Below, one piece after another: positions 27,360 to 35,822 of a stretch of DNA of 44,831 nt; within the stretch, counting starts at the first letter, position 1; each line of letters opens with the position of its first letter. The DNA comes from Sciscionella sediminilitoris (GTDB lineage: Bacteria; Actinomycetota; Actinomycetes; Mycobacteriales; Pseudonocardiaceae). Position numbers and translations under genes: made by a program. The stretch spans positions 1-44,831 of the forward strand of contig NZ_JALM01000086.1 in the NCBI RefSeq assembly GCF_000737195.2, read 5' to 3'. The notes below the pieces were generated by a model. The model saw only the letters and a list, made by a program, of their open reading frames with translations. It was not told the origin of the DNA and did no database searches.

Positions 27360-28085
27360 CTACTTGCGCAACCGCAAACCCTGCATTCCTCCGTCGACGG
27401 CGAGTTCGGCCCCGGTCGTCGCGGCATTGCGCGGGCTGGCGAGGTAGGCGATCGCCGAGGCCACCTCGCGCGCGCTGACCAGCCTGCCCATGGGCTGCCG
27501 CGCCTCGAGTGCGGCGCGTTCGGCAGTGGGATCCGGTGCCGCGTCGAGCAACCGGCCGATCCACGGGGTGTCCGCGGTTCCCGGATTCACGCAGTTGACC
27601 CGGATTCCCTCACCGACGAGGTCCGCGGCCATGGCACGGCTCATCGCGAGCACCGCACCCTTACTCGCGGAGTACAGCACGCGGTCCGGAAGCCCGGCGG
27701 TGGCCGCGATCGAACCGGTGTTCACCACCGCGGCGTTCGCGGACTCGCGCAGATAGGGCAGTGCGGCGCGCAGCACCCGGACCATACCGAGCACGTTCAC
27801 GTCGAGCACCTGCCGCCACTGCTCGTCATCGTTGTCCGCGATCCCGCCCTGTGCACCGATTCCGGCGTTGTTGACCAGGATGTCGATGCCGCCGAGATCA
27901 CGCGCGGCCGCATCCACCGCGGCGCGGACGGCTGCGTCATCGGTGACATCGGCGCGGTATCCGGTCTCGGTCTCCCGGTCGAGCACCGCGACCGCGGCGC
28001 CCGATTCGGCGAGCAGTTCCGCCGTGGCCGCACCGATTCCGGATGCTCCGCCGGTGATCAGGGCACGCAACCCGGTGAATTCCAT
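27360..28085 (-). CDS. SDR, probable 2-keto-3-deoxy-L-fuconate dehydrogenase
   Basis: 241-aa classical short-chain dehydrogenase: TGGASGIG (11-18), NNAG (72-75), Ser125, Tyr138 and Lys142 as catalytic residues. The expected reaction is oxidation of 2-keto-3-deoxy-L-fuconate to the 2,4-diketo acid with NAD. The ATG shares one base with the stop of the fuconate dehydratase (TAATG), so translation is coupled, and GGAGGT precedes it. The alternative, that it is the L-fucose dehydrogenase, is less likely because the aldo/keto reductase in the plus-strand operon suits that step. Confidence 0.85.
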   Translation of the reverse strand: MEFTGLRALITGGASGIGAATAELLAESGAAVAVLDRETETGYRADVTDDAAVRAAVDAAARDLGGIDILVNNAGIGAQGGIADNDDEQWRQVLDVNVLGMVRVLRAALPYLRESANAAVVNTGSIAATAGLPDRVLYSASKGAVLAMSRAMAADLVGEGIRVNCVNPGTADTPWIGRLLDAAPDPTAERAALEARQPMGRLVSAREVASAIAYLASPRNAATTGAELAVDGGMQGLRLRK

Positions 28086-29386
28086 TACCGTACCTCCGTC
28101 CACTTCGGTCCATCGGGAAACCGGTACGCGGCAACGGATTCCGGATGCATGGCCGCGCCGAAACCGGGCTCGGCCGGGACGAGGTAGCGCCCGGATTCGA
28201 TACGTACCGGTGTGATGAAGTGTTCGTGCAGGTGATCCATGTACTCGATGGCGCGCTGCTCGGTGGTTCCGGAGACGGCGAGGTAGTCGAACATGGAGAG
28301 GTGCTGCACCTGTTCGCACAGCCCGACCCCACCCGCGTGCGGGCAGACGGGAACACCGAATTTGGCCGCCAGCAACAGGATCGCCAGGTTCTCGTTGATC
28401 CCGCCGACCCGGCAGGCGTCCAACTGCACCACATCGAGCGCCTCGGACTGCAGGAACTGCTTGAACATCACCCGGTTCTGCACGTGTTCCCCGGTGGCCA
28501 CGCGCATCGGGTGCACGCCCTTGCGGATCGCCGCGTGCCCGAGCACATCGTCCGGGGCGGTGGGTTCCTCGATCCAGTATGGCTCGAATTCGGCGAGCGC
28601 GCGCAGCCAGCCGATCGCGTCCGGCACCCCCCACACCTGGTTGGCGTCGATCGCGATGCGCACCTTGTCCCCGACGGTTTCCCGTGCCAGGCGCAGCCTT
28701 CGCCGGTCCGCGTCGAGGTCGGCGCCGACCTTCAGCTTGATCAGGTCGAAGCCCTCGGCGACCGCCTCGGTGCAGCGGCGCACCAGTTGCGCATCGTCGT
28801 AACCGAGCCAGCCGGGAGTGGTGGTGTAGGCGGGGTAGCCGTCCGCGCGCAGTCGCTCGGTGCGCTCGGAGCGTCCGATCGCGGCCGCACGCAGCAGATC
28901 CAGGGCCTCATCCGGGGTCAGCGCGTCGGTCAGGTAGCGGAAATCGACCGTGTCCACCAGTTGCTCGGGGGAGAGTTCGGCGAGGAACTGCCAGCCAGGT
29001 TTCCCCGCTCGGCGAGCGGCGAGGTCCCAGGCCGCGTTGATCACCGCCCCTGCGGCCATGTGCATCGCACCCTTTTCCGGACCGAGCCAGCGCAACGGGC
29101 TGTCCCAGACCAGCCTGCGGGCGAAACCACCGAGGTCCGCGGTGATCTCCTCCACGGAACGGCCGAGCACCAGCGGTTCGAGGGCGCGCAGCGCGGCGAG
29201 CTCCACCTCGTTGCCCCTGCCGATGGTGAACACGAGGCCGTGGCCGCGTTCCCCGGCGGATGTGCGCAGGACACAGTAGGCGGCCGAGTAGTCCGGCGCC
29301 GGGTTCATCGCGTCCGAGCCGTCGAGTTGCCGCGAGGTCGGGAACCGGACATCCTCGGTCTCCAGGGCCTCGATCACGTCCGCCAT
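28085..29386 (-). CDS. L-fuconate dehydratase (enolase superfamily)
   Basis: 433-aa enzyme of the mandelate-racemase branch of the enolase superfamily. Lys217-x-Lys219 (KLKVG), Asp247 (IDAN), Glu273/274 (IEEPT), Glu300 (TGEH) and His350 (PHAGG) fit the residues known for Xanthomonas L-fuconate dehydratase nearly one for one. The N-terminus, with [26 protein letters not shown], is also typical of this family. It removes water from L-fuconate to give 2-keto-3-deoxy-L-fuconate. The ATG at 29386 is preferred to the GTG at 29392 by distance from AAGGAG. First gene of its operon. Confidence 0.94.
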   Translation of the reverse strand: MADVIEALETEDVRFPTSRQLDGSDAMNPAPDYSAAYCVLRTSAGERGHGLVFTIGRGNEVELAALRALEPLVLGRSVEEITADLGGFARRLVWDSPLRWLGPEKGAMHMAAGAVINAAWDLAARRAGKPGWQFLAELSPEQLVDTVDFRYLTDALTPDEALDLLRAAAIGRSERTERLRADGYPAYTTTPGWLGYDDAQLVRRCTEAVAEGFDLIKLKVGADLDADRRRLRLARETVGDKVRIAIDANQVWGVPDAIGWLRALAEFEPYWIEEPTAPDDVLGHAAIRKGVHPMRVATGEHVQNRVMFKQFLQSEALDVVQLDACRVGGINENLAILLLAAKFGVPVCPHAGGVGLCEQVQHLSMFDYLAVSGTTEQRAIEYMDHLHEHFITPVRIESGRYLVPAEPGFGAAMHPESVAAYRFPDGPKWTEVR

Positions 29387-29403
29387 GCCCACGCTCCTTC
29401 ACC

Positions 29404-29418
29404 AAACATCTGATGTAT
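29404..29418. promoter_or_regulatory. Operator-like site of the fucose regulon (dehydratase operon)
   Basis: AAACATC-T-GATGTAT matches the ATACATC-N-GATGTAT pattern at 13 of 14 positions. It lies 17 bp upstream of the minus-strand dehydratase start, probably covering the transcription start (TGGACA - 18 nt - TAGAAA upstream on that strand). Confidence 0.65.
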
Positions 29419-29470
29419 TTCTAGCTGCACCGAGGCGTTCCTGTCCAGTTTCCCGACAGAGCTGAGCCCG

Positions 29471-29500
29471 TTGACTTGATACATCTGATCTCTGTACCGT
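29471..29500 (+). promoter_or_regulatory. Promoter with internal operator-like site, fucose plus-strand operon
   Basis: TTGACT (29471-29476) and TACCGT (29495-29500) are 18 nt apart. ATACATC-T-GATCTCT (29479-29493, 12 of 14 positions) fills the spacer exactly. The ATG at 29510 is only 9 nt past the -10, so the transcript has almost no leader. Confidence 0.65.
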
Positions 29501-29509
29501 CCTGGGGTT

Positions 29510-30358
29510 ATGAGGTTCCTGCGCATCGGTGCGGTCGGCGCCGAACGGCCCGCGGTACTCGACGAGGCGGGGCGCTGCTGGGATGTGTCCGGGGTACTCG
29601 GGGACATCGACGGCGCGGCGCTCGCCGATGGCGGGCTGGACCGGGCGGCCCGTGCGCTGGCCGAGGGGAAGCTGCCGGAGCTCGATCCGGCCGGGCAGCG
29701 CATCGGGGCGCCGATCGCGCGGCCGGGCAAGGTCGCCTGCATCGGGCTGAACTATTCCGATCATGCGGCGGAAACCGGGGCGAACCCGCCCGCCGAACCG
29801 GTGCTGTTCTTGAAAACCAGCGATACCGTGATCGGCCCGAACGATGAGGTACTCGTGCCGAGAGGCAGTGAGCGCACCGATTACGAGGTGGAGCTCGCGG
29901 TCGTGATCGGTGCGACGGCGCGCTATCTGCGCGATGAGTCCGAGGCGGCGGCGGTGATCGCCGGGTACGCGATCGCCAATGATGTGAGTGAGCGCAGTTT
30001 CCAGCTGGACCGCGGTGGCCAGTGGGACAAGGGCAAGTGCTGCGAGACGTTCAATCCGCTCGGTCCGTGGCTGGTGACTCCGGACGAAGTGGGCGATCCG
30101 CAGCGGCTCGGCATGCGGCTGTGGGTCAACGGGGAACAGCGCCAGGACGGGACCACCGCGAACATGATCTTCGGGGTGCACCACATCATCTGGTATCTGA
30201 GCCAGTTCCTGGTGCTGCGGCCCGGCGATGTGGTCAACACCGGAACCCCGGCCGGAGTTGCGCTCGGCCGCGGTGGCCCCTTCCTGCGCGCCGGGGACGT
30301 GGTCGAGCTGGAGATCGACCGGCTCGGCCGGGCCAGGCAGGTGTTCGGCGCGGCATGA
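29510..30358 (+). CDS. FAH-family hydrolase, probable 2,4-diketo-3-deoxy-L-fuconate hydrolase
   Basis: 282-aa member of the fumarylacetoacetate hydrolase family. The core contains KVACIGLNYSDHAAETG (74-90), the metal ligands Glu126 and Glu128 in DYEVELAVVIG, then YAIANDVSERSFQ, KGKCCETFNPLGPW and VVNTGTPAGVALG. In the L-fucose and L-rhamnose diketo pathways this family splits the diketo acid to pyruvate and L-lactate, which is the inferred role here. It overlaps the next gene by ATGA. Confidence 0.9.
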   Translation: MRFLRIGAVGAERPAVLDEAGRCWDVSGVLGDIDGAALADGGLDRAARALAEGKLPELDPAGQRIGAPIARPGKVACIGLNYSDHAAETGANPPAEPVLFLKTSDTVIGPNDEVLVPRGSERTDYEVELAVVIGATARYLRDESEAAAVIAGYAIANDVSERSFQLDRGGQWDKGKCCETFNPLGPWLVTPDEVGDPQRLGMRLWVNGEQRQDGTTANMIFGVHHIIWYLSQFLVLRPGDVVNTGTPAGVALGRGGPFLRAGDVVELEIDRLGRARQVFGAA

Positions 30359-31302
30359 GCGGGCGGCACCGGGTCGAGCGCGAGCTCGGCCGCAGCGGGG
30401 TTTCGGTGACCCAGCTCGGTTTCGGTACCGCGCCCATCGCCGGGCTGTACGCCGAGGTCGAACCCGAACTGGCCGCGGCGACCCTGGAGGCGGCCTGGAA
30501 AGCGGGGATCCGGCATTTCGACACCGCACCGCACTATGGGCTCGGGCTTGCCGAACGCAGGCTCGGTGCCTTCCTGGGTGAGCAGCAGACCGGCGCGGTG
30601 GTGTCCACGAAGGTCGGACGATTGCTGCGGCCCGGCCGGGCGCGGCAGGGGGACGCCGAGTTCTGGGGCACCCCGGATCTGGTGCGGGTGCGCGATTACC
30701 GCACGGAGGGGGTGTACGCCTCGGTCGCGGAAAGCCTGGAGCGCACCGGGCTCGAGCGGTTCGACATCCTGTTGATCCACGATCCCGATGAGCACTGGGA
30801 ACAGGCGATCGACGAGGCCTACCCGGCGCTCGAGCGATTGCGCGCCGAAGGTGCCGTGCGGGCGATCGGGGTGGGGATGATGCAGGCCGAGATGCCCGCG
30901 CGGTTCGTGCGCGAGACCGATATCGACTGCGTGATGCTCGCCGGCCGGTACAGCCTGCTCGACCGTACCGGCGCGGACGAACTGCTCCCGCTGTGCGCGC
31001 AGCGGCAGGTCGGGGTGCTGGTGGCCGGAGTGTTCAACGGCGGCATCCTCGCCGATCCGGCCGAGGGGGCCCGGTTCGACTACCGGCCCGCCGATCCGGC
31101 CACGCTCGAGCGGGCGCGCGAACTCGCCGCGGTGTGTGCCCGGCACGGGGTTCCGCTCGCGGCCGCGGCCATTCAGTTCCCACTGCGCCATCCGGCCGTC
31201 ACCTCGGTGGTCGTCGGAGTGCGCACTCCGGAGGAACTACGTCTGGATGTCGAACTTCTGAATGTTGACATTCCGCAGGTCGTCTGGGCGGAGCTCGCAT
31301 GA
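30355..31302 (+). CDS. Aldo/keto reductase, probable L-fucose dehydrogenase
   Basis: 315-aa aldo/keto reductase with the full tetrad Asp56, Tyr61, Lys86, His142 (FDTAPHYG, STKVGR, LLIHDPDEH). It belongs to the branch that includes D-threo-aldose/L-fucose 1-dehydrogenase, as judged by TAPHYGLGLAERRLGAFL and GRYSLLDR. Expected reaction: L-fucose plus NAD(P) to L-fucono-lactone. Both ends overlap neighbours by ATGA, so the operon is tightly coupled. Confidence 0.88.
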   Translation: MSGRHRVERELGRSGVSVTQLGFGTAPIAGLYAEVEPELAAATLEAAWKAGIRHFDTAPHYGLGLAERRLGAFLGEQQTGAVVSTKVGRLLRPGRARQGDAEFWGTPDLVRVRDYRTEGVYASVAESLERTGLERFDILLIHDPDEHWEQAIDEAYPALERLRAEGAVRAIGVGMMQAEMPARFVRETDIDCVMLAGRYSLLDRTGADELLPLCAQRQVGVLVAGVFNGGILADPAEGARFDYRPADPATLERARELAAVCARHGVPLAAAAIQFPLRHPAVTSVVVGVRTPEELRLDVELLNVDIPQVVWAELA

Positions 31303-32123
31303 TCGACGCGCACCATCACGTCTGGGACCTGGGCGTACGACCACAGGAGTGGATCGACCCGGGCACGATGGGCCCGATCCTGCGGGATTTCCCGGTCACC
31401 GAACTCCTGCCGCAGGCCGCCGCCGCTGGTGTGGACCGGACCATCCTGGTGCAGACGGTGACCGTGCCCGAGGAGACCCCGGAACTGCTCGCCATCGCCG
31501 AACGGACCGAACTGGTCGCCGGGGTCGTCGGCTGGGTCGACCTGACCGCCCCGGATATGGCCGAGCGGCTGGCCGCGGTGCACGGACCGCTGCTCAAGGG
31601 GATCCGGCACCAGGTGCAGGGCGAGCCCGATCCGGACTGGCTCGGCCGCGCGGATGTGCGGAACGGACTGCGCGCGGTCGCCGCGGCCGGACTGGTCTAC
31701 GAACTGCTCGTGCTGCCGCACCAAGTGCCCGCCGCGATCGAGGTGACGCGTGCGCTGCCCGAGCTGACCTTCGTGCTCGATCACCTCGGCAAACCACCGA
31801 TCGCCTCGGGCGGCTTCGAGCCCTGGGCGGCCCGGATCCGGGTGCTCGCGCAGGCCCCCAATGTGTACGCGAAGCTCTCCGGCCTGGTCACCGAGGCGGG
31901 CACAGCGGACCGGGCCACGATCCAGCCCTATGCCTCCCATGCGATCGAGGTGTTCGGGCCGGACCGGTTGCTGTTCGGCTCGGACTGGCCGGTGTGCCTG
32001 CTCGCCGCCGACTACCCGCGGGTCGTCGAACTCACCGGGCAGCTGCTTGCCGGGCTCGGACCTGCCGAACGCGAACGTGTCTGGACCGGAACCGCCGCGC
32101 ACGTCTACCGGATCGGAGCCTGA
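31299..32123 (+). CDS. Amidohydrolase, probable L-fuconolactonase
   Basis: 274-aa metal-dependent hydrolase of the COG3618 type. The N-terminal DAHHHVWD (His5-His7) starts the metal site. LDHLGKPPI and LFGSDWPV complete the pattern seen in L-fuconolactonase and related lactonases. It should open the lactone made by the preceding dehydrogenase. It starts in an ATGA overlap and is followed 2 nt later by the mutarotase. Confidence 0.9.
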   Translation: MIDAHHHVWDLGVRPQEWIDPGTMGPILRDFPVTELLPQAAAAGVDRTILVQTVTVPEETPELLAIAERTELVAGVVGWVDLTAPDMAERLAAVHGPLLKGIRHQVQGEPDPDWLGRADVRNGLRAVAAAGLVYELLVLPHQVPAAIEVTRALPELTFVLDHLGKPPIASGGFEPWAARIRVLAQAPNVYAKLSGLVTEAGTADRATIQPYASHAIEVFGPDRLLFGSDWPVCLLAADYPRVVELTGQLLAGLGPAERERVWTGTAAHVYRIGA

Positions 32124-32125
32124 TC

Positions 32126-32548
32126 ATGCTGCGCTACCCGCTGTTGCATCCGCCGCTGCTGCGCGCCCTGGCCACCGCGGGGCATGGCTCCAAGGTGCTC
32201 ATCGCCGATGCCAACTACGCGCACGACGCGAACGCCCACCCGCGTGCCGAGCGCATCCACCTCAACCTGCGCCCCGGACTGGTCGCCGCCGACGACATCC
32301 TGGAAACCCTGCTCACCGCAGTCCCCGTGGAGTCGGTTCAGGTGATGAGCCCGGATGACGGCACAACCCCGGCCGTGTTCGCTCGTTACCGGGACCTGCT
32401 CGGCCCCGAACTCCCGCTGCGGCCACTGGAACGGTTCGCCTTCTACGAACGCTGCCGCGAGCCCGACCTCACCGTGTGCATCGCCTCCGGTGACGACCGC
32501 CTCTACGCCAACATCCTGCTCACCCTGGGCTACCTCGCACCGCGCTGA
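32126..32548 (+). CDS. fucU: L-fucose mutarotase (RbsD/FucU family)
   Basis: 140-aa protein of the RbsD/FucU family, which interconverts the alpha and beta anomers of L-fucose. It shows LLRALATAGHGSKVLIADANY (a GHG-type catalytic His and the conserved ADAN), VQVMSPDD and RFAFYERCREPDLTVCIASGD followed by YANILLTLG, where the Tyr is typical. It is the last gene of the operon. Its TGA stop (32546-32548) is the first triplet of the extended palindromic repeat. Confidence 0.93.
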   Translation: MLRYPLLHPPLLRALATAGHGSKVLIADANYAHDANAHPRAERIHLNLRPGLVAADDILETLLTAVPVESVQVMSPDDGTTPAVFARYRDLLGPELPLRPLERFAFYERCREPDLTVCIASGDDRLYANILLTLGYLAPR

Positions 32549-32610
32549 CCAGGGTAAACAGCCCCTTGTGCGTGGTTGTGTTGGTTCTAACCAACACAAC
32601 CACGCACGAG
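32546..32610. repeat. Extended palindromic repeat at the end of the fucose operon
   Basis: The palindrome spans 32565-32610, with 22-nt arms around CT and one mismatch at arm position 3 (T opposite G). It is of the GTGCGTGG type. The 19-bp left extension reads TGACCAGG..AAACAG.. with the same spacing as the copies at 21565 and 44794. It is well placed as the operon terminator and forms the right border of the fucose island. Confidence 0.95.
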
Positions 32611-32670
32611 CCCATCTGTCACCCGTTCGGTGGCGGCTGCGCCAGGGTCGTTAACCTGGTCGGCAGGATC

Positions 32671-33294
32671 GTGATACCGAATCGCGATCAAAACGCGGGG
32701 AGCGAGCTCATTCCGGGAACGACGTTTGCCATCCTGACGACTCTGTTCGTGGTCGCCGCGGTGCCGTTCGCCCCGACCGAGGCGGTACTGATCTCGGCGA
32801 GTGCGCTGGCCGCGGGTGGCACGCTCTCGTTCCCCTTGGTGCTCGTGGTCGGCGCGCTCGGCTGCGCGACCTCGGACCTGGTGAATTACGGAATCGGGCG
32901 GTTCATCGGTCCGCTCGCGGTCACCAGGGCGCGGCGCCGCAAGGCCTCGGCCGCGGTGCTCGACTGGGTATCCGAGCGCATCCACACCAGGCCGGTGCTG
33001 ATCCTGGTCGCGGCGCGGTTCCTGCCGATGGGCGGGATCCTGGCCGCGGCACTGTGCGGAACGACCCGGTTCCCGATGCGCAAGTTCCTGCCGATCTCGT
33101 TGCTCGGCGCCGGGATGTGGACGGTGTACGCCGCGTTGCTCGGCTACCTCGGCACCTCGATCACCGGCCGCCCGCTGCTGGGCATCGGTGTCGGCCTCGG
33201 CCTGGCGATGCTGCTCGCCGCGGTCTCGGGCCTGATCGGCAAGCGCCTGCCGCGGCGCAATCTCGCCCGCACGCTGGAGACCTCGGCTTCCTGA
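32671..33294 (+). CDS. DedA family membrane protein
   Basis: 207-aa membrane protein of the DedA/SNARE-associated family, which is tied to lipid scrambling or undecaprenyl-phosphate recycling and to membrane homeostasis. After a 15-residue N-terminus come hydrophobic segments. The family region includes FAPTEAVLISASALAAGG, GCATSDLVNYGIGRFIG and VLILVAARFLPMGGILAAALCG, where the conserved Arg and Gly residues are present. The GTG at 32671 is chosen because anything further upstream would be read from the palindromic repeat. No strong Shine-Dalgarno is seen. It is convergent with the lipoprotein gene. Confidence 0.82.
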   Translation: MIPNRDQNAGSELIPGTTFAILTTLFVVAAVPFAPTEAVLISASALAAGGTLSFPLVLVVGALGCATSDLVNYGIGRFIGPLAVTRARRRKASAAVLDWVSERIHTRPVLILVAARFLPMGGILAAALCGTTRFPMRKFLPISLLGAGMWTVYAALLGYLGTSITGRPLLGIGVGLGLAMLLAAVSGLIGKRLPRRNLARTLETSAS

Positions 33295-33304
33295 CCTCCC
33301 CCGG

Positions 33305-33778
33305 CTAACCGTGCTCGGTGCCGAAGTGGGCGCGCGTCTGGTGCCGGTTGTGCCCGATGTGCGCGCGTAGCCGGTCGGCCTTGCCGGAGACGAGGTCACC
33401 GAGCGTCCGCTTGATCCGGGACTGTTCGGCTCGCGCTGCGCTGCTGAGCTGGCCTGCGTATCCGGCCAGTTTCCCCTGGGCAGTCCAGGTCTCTGCCTTC
33501 CCAAGTTCGGCGGTGACGGCTTCGACCGTGCCTGCCTCGAGCCGCTGGCCGGTGAGCCTGCCGAGCTGCTCGGCAGTGAAGGTCACCACGGTGCGATAGC
33601 CATTCTCGTACTCGATGGTGAAGGCGGATCCACTCGCGGGTGGCTGGGTGGTGCTGCTCGCGGCCGTGCTGGAGGGCGCCGCCTGGTGGTCGCCCGCATG
33701 CCCGGATGGCGCACCGCCGCATCCCGCAACGGCGAGTGCGCCGATGATCAGCAGCGCGGGCAGTGCCGTCCGGTTCAT
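33305..33778 (-). CDS. Small lipoprotein of unknown function
   Basis: 157-aa predicted lipoprotein: signal peptide ending VAGC (Cys20), a Ser/Thr/Pro linker to about residue 50, then a mixed alpha/beta domain starting AFTIEYENGYRTVVTFTAEQ and a basic helical C-terminus ending with several His residues. I do not recognise the domain. The start ATG directly follows the stop of the upstream DedA gene (TAG-ATG), so the two are probably made together at the membrane. Confidence 0.78.
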   Translation of the reverse strand: MNRTALPALLIIGALAVAGCGGAPSGHAGDHQAAPSSTAASSTTQPPASGSAFTIEYENGYRTVVTFTAEQLGRLTGQRLEAGTVEAVTAELGKAETWTAQGKLAGYAGQLSSAARAEQSRIKRTLGDLVSGKADRLRAHIGHNRHQTRAHFGTEHG

Positions 33779-34435
33779 CTAGTTCGCCGGCTGGTCCTGC
33801 TCGGCGCGGCGCTTCTCCGCGTACGCCTTGACGAGGCTGTTCATCTTGCGCTTGAGCAGCAGACCGATGGCGATCCCGGCGAGCACGGCGACCCCGAGTC
33901 CGATGTAGGAGAAGCGCTTGAGGAACACCTCGGCTGCCTGGCCGAGGTAGTAGATGGCCGCGGTGGTGCCCGCCGCCCAGGTGATCCCGCCGAGCACGTT
34001 CGCGAACAGGAACCGCGGGTAGGGCATGCGCAGCGCACCGGCGAGCGGCCCGGCGAAGATCCGCAGGATCGCGATCCACCGGCCGAAGTACACCGCGAGC
34101 GCGCCCCATTTGCTGAAGATGTGCTCGGCATAGGCGACGTGGTCCTCACCGAAGTGCCGGGGGAATTTCTTGCCCAGCCAGTCGAACAGCTTGTGCCCGA
34201 ATTTGCGGCCCAGCGCGTAGCCGATCGAGTCACCGACGACAGCGCCGATCACCCCGGAGAGCGCGATCCATTCCCAGGCGACGTTGAGCTCGGCCCGCGC
34301 GGACAGCAGTGCCGCGCTGACCAGGACGATCTCGCCGGGAATGGGGATGCCGAGGCTTTCGATCCCGACCACGACACCGACGAGCAGGTACACGGCGAGG
34401 TGCGGGATGTGGATAAGCCACGCGTCGATGTTCAT
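33779..34435 (-). CDS. DedA family membrane protein
   Basis: 218-aa DedA protein with four to five membrane segments. Typical motifs are IESLGIPIPGEIVLVSAALL, IGAVVGDSIGYALGRKFG and the conserved YFGRWIAILRIFAGPLAGAL region with its essential-type Arg residues, followed by FLFANVLGGITWA. It is closer to classical DedA than the other copy at 32671. The ATG at 34435 follows AAGGGG. It is followed without a gap by the small lipoprotein gene. Confidence 0.92.
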   Translation of the reverse strand: MNIDAWLIHIPHLAVYLLVGVVVGIESLGIPIPGEIVLVSAALLSARAELNVAWEWIALSGVIGAVVGDSIGYALGRKFGHKLFDWLGKKFPRHFGEDHVAYAEHIFSKWGALAVYFGRWIAILRIFAGPLAGALRMPYPRFLFANVLGGITWAAGTTAAIYYLGQAAEVFLKRFSYIGLGVAVLAGIAIGLLLKRKMNSLVKAYAEKRRAEQDQPAN

Positions 34436-34514
34436 GTGCCCCCTTCGGGTTGTGGACAACCGTGCGTCAGTCTGCCCGATACCGGCGAAAAGCTGATCGG
34501 GGACATCCCGGATT

Positions 34515-35177
34515 TCACCGCCGGACCACGGCGTAGATGAAGCCGTCGTAGTTCTTTCCGCTCACCGTCTGCAGCGCGGTGGCCTCGATCCGCGGGTGGG
34601 CGGCGAGCAGTTCGTAGCTGCCGCGGACACCCTGGATGTCCGGATCCTCGGTCTCCTCGTCGAGCACCGCGCCCGCACGGACAACGTTGTCCACGATGAT
34701 CACGGTTCCCACCCGGGACAGGCGCAGTGCCCAGCCGAGGTATTCGGGGTTGTTCTTCCGGTCCGCGTCGATGAACACGAGGTCGAACGGGCCGACCGAT
34801 TCGGCCTCCAGTTTGGGCAGCGCGTCCAGTGCGGGCCCGACCTCGAGCCGCACCCGGTCGGCGACCCCCGCGGCCTGCAGGTTCGACCAGGCGAGCTCGG
34901 CGTGCCTCGGGTCCGCCTCCAAGGTCACCACGCGCCCCTGTTCGCCGATTCCCTCGGCGAACCAGATCGTCGAGTACCCGGCAAGCGTGCCGATCTCCAG
35001 CACCGAGCGGGCCCCGATGGAACCCGCGATCAGGGAGAGGAACTTGCCCATTCCGGCGGTGACGGCGATCGGCGGTAGTCCCGCGTCCTCCGCGGCAGCC
35101 CTGGCCGGCGCCGCCGGGTCGGAATCGATCAGCGCGCCGTCGATGAACTGGTCCACCTGGCTCCACAGTTCTCGCAT
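34515..35177 (-). CDS. SAM-dependent O-methyltransferase (Methyltransf_3 type)
   Basis: 220-aa class I methyltransferase of the catechol/caffeoyl-CoA O-methyltransferase type. The SAM-binding VLEIGTLAGYST (59-70), LEADPRHAELAW, and the metal-binding FDLVFIDADRKNN (Asp137/Asp139) are present. Small single-domain members of this family occur widely in actinobacteria and their substrates are usually unknown. It is predicted cytosolic and transcribed in the same direction as the DedA gene. Confidence 0.92.
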   Translation of the reverse strand: MRELWSQVDQFIDGALIDSDPAAPARAAAEDAGLPPIAVTAGMGKFLSLIAGSIGARSVLEIGTLAGYSTIWFAEGIGEQGRVVTLEADPRHAELAWSNLQAAGVADRVRLEVGPALDALPKLEAESVGPFDLVFIDADRKNNPEYLGWALRLSRVGTVIIVDNVVRAGAVLDEETEDPDIQGVRGSYELLAAHPRIEATALQTVSGKNYDGFIYAVVRR

Positions 35178-35200
35178 GGATCCATTGGACCACGGTCGGT

Positions 35201-35770
35201 CTACCGTGCATCGACCGTCGCCTCGAAGCGGATTCCCGCGGGCACCACGGACGGGGCGCCGATACGGGCCTCGGGTGGCAGGAACGGCAGCCGCACGGTC
35301 AGCGGGCCGATATCGCTGAGCGTCTGGTCCTCGGGGTGAGCACGGACCTGAACGGCCGCGCCGTCCCGCGCCACCATGGCCCGATAGTGCCGGTTCCCGA
35401 GGGCGAAGGCCGGGGAGTTGGTGCTCGCCGTCGGTTGCGCGCCCGCCGCGAAGTTCCGCACGGTGATGACATAGCTCAGCTTGCGCGCGTGCTGCCCGCG
35501 AAGGTCCACAGTGGACGCGATGGCGTGGATGTCCGCGGTGTTGTCCACGGTCTCGCCGAGGAAATCGATCTGCTCGGACTCGTGCGCGACTTCCTGGAGA
35601 ATCCTGGGGAACCCGTGCAGTTCCACATCGGTCAGCCGGGCGCCGCGCAGTGCCTGTTCGCCGAAGCGCTGCGCGGCGGCACGCAGCGCGCCGACGCCGA
35701 AGATCTCCGCCACGGCAAGGCCCGCGCCGAGCAGGATGACGAGGCCGAGGCCGAGATAGACGCCTTTCAT
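35201..35770 (-). CDS. LmeA-like phospholipid-binding protein (DUF2993)
   Basis: 189-aa protein with a single N-terminal membrane anchor or signal (about 1-22), followed by a DUF2993 domain. It shows FGEQALRGARLTDVELHGFPRILQ, a stretch typical of LmeA, the mycobacterial periplasmic phosphatidylinositide-binding protein needed for lipomannan elongation. The C-terminus has paired beta strands. A role in envelope lipid handling is inferred from family only. It lies between the O-methyltransferase and an MFS transporter gene on the same strand. Confidence 0.82.
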   Translation of the reverse strand: MKGVYLGLGLVILLGAGLAVAEIFGVGALRAAAQRFGEQALRGARLTDVELHGFPRILQEVAHESEQIDFLGETVDNTADIHAIASTVDLRGQHARKLSYVITVRNFAAGAQPTASTNSPAFALGNRHYRAMVARDGAAVQVRAHPEDQTLSDIGPLTVRLPFLPPEARIGAPSVVPAGIRFEATVDAR

Positions 35771-35822
35771 CGGTGGTCCCTTCCGGTAATCGGTGCGCGG
35801 ACCACTTTCCTGGGTGCGCTAG

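Noticed and set aside
32566-32670. Extension of the DedA protein into the palindromic repeat
   Set aside because: The residues are the repeat translated (VVVLVLTNTTTH-like) and are not part of the DedA fold; the GTG at 32671 gives a normal start.
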